From Phytophthora sp. 'mugwort' (taxonomy: Eukaryota; Oomycota; Peronosporomycetes; Peronosporales; Peronosporaceae): DNA of 64,000 bases. Location of the stretch: positions 806,001 to 870,000 of the forward strand of contig JAUCEF010000008.1 of assembly GCA_033558025.1 (NCBI GenBank). The letters are read 5' to 3'. Both the position numbers and the translations under genes were made by a program. Position 1 is the first letter of the stretch. Each line of letters opens with the position of its first letter. Below, one piece after another: positions 9,462 to 17,637 of the stretch. Below the pieces are notes generated by a model. That model worked only from the letters and a program-made list of their open reading frames with translations. It made no database searches and had not been told where the DNA came from.

Positions 9462-11344
9462 TTCGCTCTCCTATATACATCCTCGCTTTGTTGCTTAACA
9501 TCATCAGCGTTGTTGAAGATGACTTCACGAATAATCTTGAGATTGTCATCAATATTCTTACTCATTTTCTTCTCCGCTTCAGTTGCAGGACCTTCGATAT
9601 CATTTGCCGTGCGATGTGCATCTTCTAACCCGCTTAGTAAAGCCATGAACGTATCCATCCAACGCATCACCTTCATCAGCTCAGTCCAAGCATTTCCTGA
9701 AACAATTTTATGGTCCTTGTTCCTAATATTGAAATATGTTTTTTCACTTGGTACGCTAAAGTAGTACGTGGCGTGGGCTTTTACTCCATTCTTAGAATCA
9801 ACAACAGGGTGAAGACGAAATGGGATCACGATCTTGCTCTCAAAGAGGTCCCTGTAGTACTCGTATAGAATTTTCTTAGCTTCACTGTCAGGGATTGATA
9901 GATTTCTATCCATATCTTCATCTAAGCAGGTTTTCGTACCGTGTCGTGCCTCACGCTCTTCATCATCATCGTAAGGCTTGTAGTCCTTGATATCCCTTTC
10001 AACATCGCTATCTCCAACCATTGTGAGCTCTAAGCCCCTGTCCTCGACCATTTTCAAAAACGCTCGAAGTGTAGATTGCCAATTAATCTTCTTCAGTGCT
10101 GATGTGTGCTTGAGGTTTGATTCTTTTCCAAATACATCAACGGATCCATCCTTGACCCAAACGTACTGCTCTAATGAGCTTTTGTCAGATTTATACTTAT
10201 CCTTGAAAATCGGTAGAACACGTTTCATTAACCCATTCGAATCCAGCATCTCCATGTTTTTGGAAATAATCCATAGCATCTTAAATCTACTACGATCATC
10301 GTCAGATGTGGTAGAAGTTATTTTTCTATCGAAGGTAATGTTGGGCAGTCTTCGATCCTTAAGAACTACGTCAAGCTCTTCTAATTCATCACCCGCTCGC
10401 TTATTCTTTTCCAAACGCATGATGGTCCTTGTCCGACTTTCTTCATTGCGCATCGTACCAACTTCATCGATCGATTGACTTTCACCTTCGTACCAAATGT
10501 CTCTTATTTTGCTTTCCGTGGCTACCCAGTCAATGGTGCCGTAGGTTTTGGATTTTCGCCCTGTCTTCAGCGTGATCAAAGAACCTTTCTCACCAAGAAG
10601 ATATCTGGGATCTTCTCTATCAGTTTTCTTTCGAACTGGATGAATCCGAAGTGCTGTCCAATTCGGGTTCTTTTTAAAGACAGCTTTTATCCAATCTCGA
10701 GCCTTTACTTGCTCCTCTGTGTCAAGATTGTTTGAATTTGTTGATCGTTTAGAAGATGTATTTGTTTCTGCTTCTGTTGTCGAAGGCTTGACATTATCTG
10801 TGTTTGTTCCATTGTCTGACATTCGTACGCCGTTGTCTACTTCAGCATCTATCATACGTACTCCGTTATCTACGCCAACGTCCGCTGTATTGGGACGCGC
10901 CTGAACGTTTCGATCAGTTGTATCAGGACGTGCTTGAAATCCTCGATCAGTTGTATCGGGATGTGCATATACTCCAACATCTACCATAATGGGACGAACA
11001 TTTACTTCAGGATCAGTTGATACCTCAGGGTTTATGTTGGAGTTTTCATTATTCAGATTTTTTTCTAAGTCAGATTGAGCAATCGCCTGATCAATAATAT
11101 CATTAATTGTTTGCTTAACTTCTGTTGGAACAGGTCCGTCCGGTTCACCACTCATATCCGTCTGAGTGGATTCAGTTGATTTCTTCGCCACAGTAGTGAT
11201 ACCATTGGTGATATCAGTCGCCCACGATGCACCTTCATACATTTCACGCTTCGCATTAGCTTGCCGAACGCGACGTTGAGATCGTTCAAGAAGCTCTTGT
11301 CGTTTCTGCTCTCTCTGAGCGAGGGATGTAAAATAGGGGAACAT
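9383..11344 (-). CDS. Large hypothetical Maverick protein (653 aa)
   Basis: Not recognised. Residues 1-60 are basic and helical (a RSQRRVRQANAKRE-type stretch) followed by WATD and STQTD. Residues 60-210 are disordered and acidic. They include repeated DTTDRGFQARP / DTTDRNVQARP and VDNGVRM units and several xTxTD motifs. Residues 215-620 look globular, with YLLGEKGSLITLKTGRKSK, LKDRRLPNITF and NWQSTLRAFLKMVEDRG segments. The final 25 residues are poor and overlap the next ORF. No ATPase, protease or jelly-roll signature can be seen by eye, although a structural role in the virion is possible. It is uninterrupted over almost 2 kb inside an otherwise damaged element. Confidence 0.65.
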   Translation of the reverse strand: MFPYFTSLAQREQKRQELLERSQRRVRQANAKREMYEGASWATDITNGITTVAKKSTESTQTDMSGEPDGPVPTEVKQTINDIIDQAIAQSDLEKNLNNENSNINPEVSTDPEVNVRPIMVDVGVYAHPDTTDRGFQARPDTTDRNVQARPNTADVGVDNGVRMIDAEVDNGVRMSDNGTNTDNVKPSTTEAETNTSSKRSTNSNNLDTEEQVKARDWIKAVFKKNPNWTALRIHPVRKKTDREDPRYLLGEKGSLITLKTGRKSKTYGTIDWVATESKIRDIWYEGESQSIDEVGTMRNEESRTRTIMRLEKNKRAGDELEELDVVLKDRRLPNITFDRKITSTTSDDDRSRFKMLWIISKNMEMLDSNGLMKRVLPIFKDKYKSDKSSLEQYVWVKDGSVDVFGKESNLKHTSALKKINWQSTLRAFLKMVEDRGLELTMVGDSDVERDIKDYKPYDDDEEREARHGTKTCLDEDMDRNLSIPDSEAKKILYEYYRDLFESKIVIPFRLHPVVDSKNGVKAHATYYFSVPSEKTYFNIRNKDHKIVSGNAWTELMKVMRWMDTFMALLSGLEDAHRTANDIEGPATEAEKKMSKNIDDNLKIIREVIFNNADDVKQQSEDVYRRANWTSFTMTLSALTNHTERLKSNMKRL

Positions 11345-11466
11345 CGTATCTATATGTTGTAATCCATAAAAAAAATGAGTAGATAATTACCAGTAGCTCG
11401 GCATGACCGAGTCATGTCTAAAACGTGAATAGGAATGGCAAATTTGATTTCTCTCATTGAGAAGAC

Positions 11467-11814
11467 TTAGATAGCGGTCTTTGATACATGGAATGGAACT
11501 CCAAATATTGCTTTTAACTCATCTCGATACTTTCGATTTACTACTGTTTTTCGAAAATTGGCTACTGCATCAAGATTCAGCAACTCGTTTTTAATTCGGC
11601 TCACTTCCTGGATGATCCACAACTTTCGCCGTAGCTTTGCAAGCTCACGGTCCTTTTCTAAACAGCTGGAACACATTATGAAGGGATTACTATATATCAA
11701 GTCATATATTTTTTCAAAAATCTCACCAAAAAAAAAATTTAAATAGTATACTTGAGTCAAAAGCTTACATAGGATGTCTCTATCAAATTTATTTACAAGC
11801 TGATTATGACTCAT
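11467..11814 (-). CDS. Hypothetical Maverick protein (115 aa) with a CxxC motif
   Basis: Not recognised. It starts MSHNQLVNKFDRDILCKLLT, contains NPFIMCSSCLEKDRELAKLR (a CSSC pair followed by a charged helix) and is otherwise helical. Only one CxxC is visible, so a zinc site would need a partner. Its start codon overlaps the stop codon of the integrase ORF by 4 nt (11811-11814), the tight packing usual in viral-type elements. Confidence 0.5.
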   Translation of the reverse strand: MSHNQLVNKFDRDILCKLLTQVYYLNFFFGEIFEKIYDLIYSNPFIMCSSCLEKDRELAKLRRKLWIIQEVSRIKNELLNLDAVANFRKTVVNRKYRDELKAIFGVPFHVSKTAI

Positions 11815-12902
11815 TTTTTTGATGCGGGCTTTGTTGCCTCCCAGTACTCCTTTTCAAGAGTCGATCTCCTACTCTTATTAACTAATCTAAGATTATCTTG
11901 CGGCTCCCAGGAATCAGGTTCATTACCAACCCACTGAACCAAGTATCTGTACTTTCCAGATCGCAACTTTTTGTGGTCTAAGATCTTCTCTGCTTCAAGG
12001 ATATCACCTCGGTTGATGGTTGCTTCAGTCGTCGCCGATTGCACCATCTTGAGATCATTGGGAGCCTTGTAGAGTGTGTGCCCATTTTTTGATTTAATTT
12101 GGACGCGATAACCATCCATACCAACAATCGAGTACACAGCTTTACTCCACCTAGCAGCTTCCTTATCAAACGTCCGCTTCTTTAGTCGGTAAAGGACATT
12201 GGTTCCAATCTCGAGCTCATTATCAATTTTATCAGCTTCTGCTTGGTTATGGTTCAACTCAGCCTCAATTACCCTGCCTTTGGCTTCATTGGGTGTCATT
12301 CCAATTGATCGATGAGAAGTGGTGTTGTAGTTAGTAATAACGTCGCTGATGAGCTTTTGCGTAATCCTCTTGGGAGACATTTTGGTTAGTCTCTGCTTCA
12401 GCGTTCTATTGAAGCGCTCGATTTTCCCCATAGTACCGTGATCACCAGGCTCATTGTTGAAGTGTTCGATCTTCTTTGCTTTAAATAATTGCTGAGCTTT
12501 TGAGTTCATGAACTCAGACCCGTTGTCGCTTGTGATAATATCTACCTTATAAGATCGGATGAAAGCTTTTAGTGCTATCAATACTGTTGCAGCTGTCTTA
12601 TTCGATAATAGTTTTGCGTACCCGATGCGGGAGTTAATGTTGATACCAGTCAGAATCGGTTGTTTTCCCCAGAACGCAAGGTCAATTTGCCAAGAATTCG
12701 GGTTATGAGAGGCGATTTTGAACCCATCGAATCTCTGCTTTTGCTCTTGGAATCTCTGAATCTCTGACTGTGTAGCATACCAATCCTTTACCAGTTTTAG
12801 TGTTATCTTAGGATCTAACTCACGAGCCTTCTCATGTAGAGCCTGAGCACCAATATAGCCGGTTTTAGGGTCATAGTAAAGTTTCGTAAGTATGTCATCC
12901 AT
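11811..12902 (-). CDS. Maverick retroviral-type integrase with C-terminal chromodomain
   Basis: A 363-residue protein. The rve (DDE) core spans about 68-220 with catalytic Asp74 (WQIDLAF), Asp126 (IITSDNGSEF) and Glu162 (GKIERFNRTLK). The D-to-E spacing of 35 residues is canonical. Residues 230-290 form the usual SH3-like C-terminal domain (GTNVLYRLKKRTFDK). Residues about 303-345 are a chromodomain (RYLVQWVGNEPDSWEP), which can bind histone tails and steer insertion. The N-terminal zinc-binding HHCC motif of retroviral integrases is not evident, as in many Maverick c-integrases. The ORF is intact, lies between the polymerase and the small CxxC ORF on the same strand, and is the best-preserved core gene of the element. 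Confidence 0.92.
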   Translation of the reverse strand: MDDILTKLYYDPKTGYIGAQALHEKARELDPKITLKLVKDWYATQSEIQRFQEQKQRFDGFKIASHNPNSWQIDLAFWGKQPILTGININSRIGYAKLLSNKTAATVLIALKAFIRSYKVDIITSDNGSEFMNSKAQQLFKAKKIEHFNNEPGDHGTMGKIERFNRTLKQRLTKMSPKRITQKLISDVITNYNTTSHRSIGMTPNEAKGRVIEAELNHNQAEADKIDNELEIGTNVLYRLKKRTFDKEAARWSKAVYSIVGMDGYRVQIKSKNGHTLYKAPNDLKMVQSATTEATINRGDILEAEKILDHKKLRSGKYRYLVQWVGNEPDSWEPQDNLRLVNKSRRSTLEKEYWEATKPASKK

Positions 12903-12948
12903 GGTATATGTTAGATGGATCTAAAAAATGTGATAGCTTGGATAGGGT

Positions 12949-15357
12949 TTAAATATCAAGAGCTATGGTAGTAATACCATCCCCAAGCACACGCCGCTTG
13001 TCGTAGAAATATGATAGCGCTGTCTTTGTCTGACTGTATGTGATGATAGATTTAGTCTCTTTCGACAATCTAAACCCCTTGTTAGTGCCTTGGAGTGTGA
13101 TACGATCTCGCACAACAGACTCGAACCCCTTGGGGCTAAGAACATCACTATTGCGCCCACGACCCTGCTGCACACCCTTGGCTGAAACCTTGACCTTGTA
13201 CGATTCGTCTGGTAGATAGCAGATGTAGTTCTTGGAGGATAATGAGACCATAGCATCACCTGACCATTCATCCTTGAATAGACCAGGGGTACGACGATCA
13301 AACTTAGCCACATCCGTGCTATAATCACGTGGGAACCAATCATACTTATGCTGTTTGAAGTGCTCACCTAGATCAGGTTTGATACAGTCTTGAAACGGAT
13401 TATCACAACTGAACGCGATGTAGGCAGAGTCCGTATCCATCTCCTGATATTGGAAGTCTGAACGATCGAAGTAAAAGTCGATGCAATCATAGTAGAACTG
13501 GAGCATGCGTAGCTTAGCGAGCTGGTAGATAGCAATCGACAAATGGATCGGGTTCTTGTTCTTAAGCCTGCGCTTCATCATAGTAAGCTCGCAAGCATCG
13601 TTGAGTTCCTCTAATCCATGAAAGGTGAAGTGCTCAATCTTTGAAGTAATTGCCTTCTTATCTGACTCATACTTAATTTCCTTGTGCTTGCTCTTGTCCA
13701 TTCCAGATCGACCGAAAGCACTGTTGCCTACTAGCTTCATCATCTCAGCAATCATAGCCTTGGACTTGTCAGCATCACCCTCTCGTCGAGCGCTAGACAC
13801 CGCTTCCATGAATGGAGCAAATGCCTTGTGTGAGCTAGCTTTGATGAAGCTGTATGTCTGGGTGATTTCCATACCATGAGATAGGTACCACTTGAGCAAA
13901 GGCGTGTAGATTAGGATCTTCTCACCAAAGTAGCTACCAATCAATTTACGAGCTGGCTTCGATCTGCTTTTCTCTCGTGTTTGGTTGTAGTCATACATAT
14001 GCTTACCAATGATACTCTCATCCGTACTGTCAATCAGTGTATTTTTGAAGATGGGGGTCATCTCGCCAAAATACTGCTTCAAGTGTTCTGGTGTCTGAAT
14101 ATCACACTCGAGAAAGCCGAAAATCTTATCGTTCTTGATGCCCTCAACAATGTCTGGATAAGCTTCGATAGTTGTAAGTCTTCCGCATGGCATGTCATTT
14201 CCGAGAGCCCAGAGATATAGAGCATTAGCATCGTACCCGATTACCTTCTTACACAGCTTCCCACCACGAATCTTCGTCTCATTGCGCTTAGCGTAGCGGT
14301 TGAAGATAATGGATGGACCACCAGCAATGTTAGCTTTCATCTTACCGTAGATGTCCTTCTCCTCCTTGTCAATGGAATAGACCAGTCGCTCTGAGTTGAA
14401 CTCGAGCAGCTTCTTGTAGCGGAACCCCTTGAGAGACATATCCTTACGAGCGGTGTTGCACGAAATACAACTAATCAAGATGTTGCCGTCGATGTGCCCA
14501 AGCTTGTTATTGATTCGATCAGCTCAGACAGTTTCAGTGCTCAAAGGACCGTAGCAAAGACCACAAAGATACTTCTGTTGATTTAACAGTATATCTAGGT
14601 GTCCTAACGTCATACCAAACTCGCGCTTAGCCTCAATATCCTGACTCTTGTAGCCACTCATACGCTTGCTAGGGAACCGAAACGCTTGAGGAGACGTCTT
14701 ACTAGGATATTGGAGATTGTCGAAGCATGTTTGATACATGACTTTCTCCGAGAGACCTGGCAGGGATACACCATCAGCAAACATGTCAAGTTCCAAACGC
14801 TTGAACAACTCCCGCTGAGCCGTGATGGCCTTGATGAAAGGTACCACATCCAAGTTATTGTACCAGATCAGCAGGTCCCTGATCGACTTCATTCCATAGT
14901 GCCCCCAGACGAATTGCACGCACTTATAGTCATCATCGCTGATGCTAGTTCCACGGAGATCGCTATCGAAAGCTGACTTAGGAGGAATCGTAGTCTGACT
15001 AAGAACGTTGAACGAGGTAATGAACTCGTATGGGAAAATGCCCTTACCCAAGCCGCAGACACATCGAATCTTGTTGTCGCATTTGCAGTCGCCTAGATAT
15101 GTGCTGAGGTACTTTGCATAGCTCGTACCAGCTGGTACATAGTTGCTAATATCGAGCATTTTCATGTTCGAGGTCGCAATGCACATGTAGCTAGGATTTT
15201 TGATTACCGATTTGATGTTGTCTGTACCAATAACGGCGACTTAATCAGATTTACATCGTAGCGTCCGCTGTTGAACCCAAGCACTGGAACTTGATCAAGA
15301 TGCTGCTTAACCCTACCATAGTCAGACCTCTGCTTACCAAACCCGAGGGTGCTATGG
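12949..15357 (-). pseudogene. Maverick family B DNA polymerase, broken and 5'-truncated
   Basis: Read on the minus strand from 15357 down. An exonuclease-type motif VLGFNSGRYDVNLIK lies at about 15285-15240. A frameshift follows near 15235. The conserved block VPAGTSYAKYLSTYLG continues in the 14524-15186 ORF. A single in-frame TGA lies at 14524-14526. The polymerase domain then runs to 12949: motif A with IGYDANALYLWALGND, motif B KLVGNSAFGRSGMD, and motif C MDTDSAYIAF (the DTDS metal ligands). This is the protein-primed DNA_pol_B_2 type used by Mavericks. Cys-x2-Cys, a Gly-His pair and a second Cys-x2-Cys-Asn flank the stop codon, an HNH/endonuclease VII-like pattern inserted before motif A. 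The N-terminal exonuclease motif I region is absent because similarity ends at the MITE-like element at 15359. With a stop and a frameshift it cannot make full-length enzyme. Confidence 0.88.
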
Positions 15358-15358
15358 A

Positions 15359-15514
15359 AGTGAAATATACAACTCTTTCTGCCGGATAAATATTTAAATT
15401 TTAAAGTTAATAATGTAAATATATTTAAAAAATCAAAAAAAGAATTTTCAAGACTTTCTTATATTCAAACTATTATTCAAAATCAAAAAATAAAAAAGAG
15501 TTGTATATTTCACT
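15359..15514. mobile_element. 156-bp A+T-rich MITE-like element with 20-bp perfect inverted repeats
   Basis: AGTGAAATATACAACTCTTT at 15359-15378 is repeated perfectly in inverted orientation at 15495-15514. The interior (about 115 bp) is very A+T-rich and non-coding. A clear target duplication is not visible: the flanks read CTATGGA on the left and GTTGGA on the right. It sits exactly where recognisable polymerase sequence stops. It could be a MITE or a large hairpin such as a terminator-like structure. Confidence 0.7.
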
Positions 15515-17595
15515 GTTGGATTTGGTGAGTTGATGTTGTACTCTAGATAGTTTTATGTTTCTCTTTGTTAGATCGTGTATTTTATGCATCGTTTTGTGCT
15601 GGATATGCAACCCACATGTATAATTTATGCGGATTCCGACAAATAAATTCGGCGTAGCGGCTCATTTACGTACTGTGTACTATGGGGATGCCATTCAGTT
15701 GTGCTGGATTTATCCGTCGTAGCTGTACGAATCGTAGCTGACGTTACATAATAAATTAATGTATTGTGCATGTTACAGTATAATCGACGTTTCCGTGGTC
15801 GATTGGTTGAATCGACGTGCCCAAATCGACCGAAAGCCCAAACGCACTTAGCAATAGTCACCCCTAAGTACGTAATAGGACTTAGGCAAAACTTTCCGTA
15901 CCATATGGAATGGGGTATTGGCCGATTCAACCCAGTGTTGAAGAACCGACCATCGGCAGGTTTGGCTAGAATTCACAATGTTGTACAAAGTGGATTATGC
16001 GACGCAGGTTGGACCAGGATACCTGTAGTTACCTACTACTGTACGCGTCTACGTCCAAATATGTATTAGAGAGTGAACATGCTCCAAACTGATAAAGGAG
16101 GGATCAAAAGTTTACATAAAACGACCAACGGAGGAGAGCGGTTGCGAGTGCGCGAACAAACCCGCTCGGGGTGCCCGGGAAGCAGGGCCGCGCCGCATTT
16201 GCAAAGGAGGGCCCAGCGCCAGCTTTCCGAAAACTGTAAAGTACCGAGCTTAGAATATTTTCCTCGCTGGAGCGTATCTGCTGCCGTTGCATTGACATCG
16301 GTCTTCTGAAGGGCTAGGCTAAATGGAGTCGTGAGACATCCTATACAAAAAGTAAGCTTAACCTAAAAGTGTTATGCGGCGAGTTGGGGCAGCGACGAGT
16401 ACATATGTATTGCGACCGAAAATCGCATGCTATACAGATGACCCCTCGCGAATCATATATTCTTAAGGGTATTCCTCGAACAAGGGTGTGCCGGATTACC
16501 GTATCACCTATTGGTACATGTAGCAATTTAGCATTTTTTGCTCCCACAACCAACCGTCCTGTCAGCCCTTCGGGTATGTTCAATAACTCGCCGAAGCCAC
16601 TCGTTCGGCATCGAAGGCTCCTCACTACCGGTCAACTCGGGTGTATCGTGTGTGTGTGATCGTAGCACTCACTAATTTTTCAAACAGCTCAGCTGTGTGA
16701 ATCATGACTCCAACGACCAATCCCCGCACAACACTCATTAACGTCCAGCGTTTGCAGATATGCCGGCATCACGCTGCCCACCCCTACCTGTTGCAGAAGG
16801 AGTTATCTGCATCGGTGCCTCAATCTCCGAGAAGAGAACCCAGCAACTGATGAGCCTACCGCCATGCTCTCGCGCATCCATACCTCAAACTCGATGTCGG
16901 TGACGGAGCTTCTCAATCCACCAGAGGAGAGCACGATCGACAACCTAGCTGACGAAGACTTTTGTGGTGTCGAGGTATATAATAGCGCTGACGACGACGA
17001 GCCTATGGATACGACAGAGGGCTTGCAGCGGATATTTTTACTCCTGATGTCGAGCATGAGCCTGAAGACATAAAGGATCCCCTCGAGTGGACAGCTAAGT
17101 TTCTCATCCGCTCTGCTTCCACGGCAAATCGGACAGGTCTGTGAGGTACTTCGTGAGGTGCAGCGAGAACTACGAGAGGAGCTAGGTAGGACTCAGGGCA
17201 TAGGCTGCATATGTCCTTGCTAGACTTCGTCAGACATCCTGCACAAAAGTGTGTTCCTATAGTAAAGCACCCCTGACTGGAATTTTTGACGATTAAATAT
17301 CCATATTACGTTCAAAGGATGAGCTGGTCATCGGGAATTGCGTTTTCATTTCTGTTGAGAGTGTATTCCCAGAGTAGATATTCATAGTGAGGGGATCATC
17401 TGAACTCTTATGTGCCACAATCGTAATCCGCCTTATACTTAAAATTCTTGCTCAGGCAGGCGGTAAGAACGTTCCAAGGCCGATTTGTACACACTTGTCG
17501 GTACAAATGGTATAGTAGCGGGTGACACGTGACACACATACAGGGTACATGTACCTGGACAGGTCATTCCTATCCAATCGCGCACCAGTCATAGT
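15515..17595. other. Gene-poor region; weak pogo-like fragment
   Basis: No secure gene in 2 kb. A frame at about 15780-16060 (plus) is open for 101 codons but resembles nothing I know. At about 16885-17070 a plus frame reads SVTELLNPPEESTIDNLADE followed by an acidic stretch, which resembles the acidic C-terminal tails of oomycete pogo-type transposases. That is a weak call. The last few hundred bases are the upstream region of the sulfatase-like gene. Confidence 0.4.
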
Positions 17596-17612
17596 GTTCA
17601 TTTACGAACTTT
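17596..17612 (+). promoter_or_regulatory. Possible oomycete initiator-like motif of the sulfatase gene
   Basis: GTTCATTTACGAACTTT lies 26-42 nt upstream of the start codon and matches about 11 of 16 positions of the oomycete core promoter consensus GCTCATTYYNCAWTTT. Its placement supports the chosen start. The match alone is not decisive. Confidence 0.4.
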
Positions 17613-17637
17613 TCAGACGTCGAGGTCGACGATCGCA

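Larger units (their letters stand above)
7470..15358. mobile_element. Decayed Maverick/Polinton element
   Basis: A block of about 7.9 kb has a content unlike its surroundings and is more A+T-rich. Plus-strand genes at the left are a fibre-type chaperone remnant and two small ORFs. Minus-strand genes then fill 8.3-15.36 kb: four unknown proteins, a DDE integrase with a chromodomain, and a protein-primed-type family B DNA polymerase. Integrase plus PolB define Maverick/Polinton elements. The packaging ATPase, adenain-type protease and recognisable capsid proteins are missing, and I found no long terminal inverted repeats, so both ends are probably lost. The right side stops within the polymerase at a MITE-like insertion. 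Boundaries are estimated from where recognisable genes begin and end. Confidence 0.8.

Noticed and set aside
16864..17073. Acidic 69-codon ORF as an independent gene
   Set aside because: It resembles the acidic tail of a pogo-type transposase but lacks the catalytic part, so it is mentioned only as a weak fragment.
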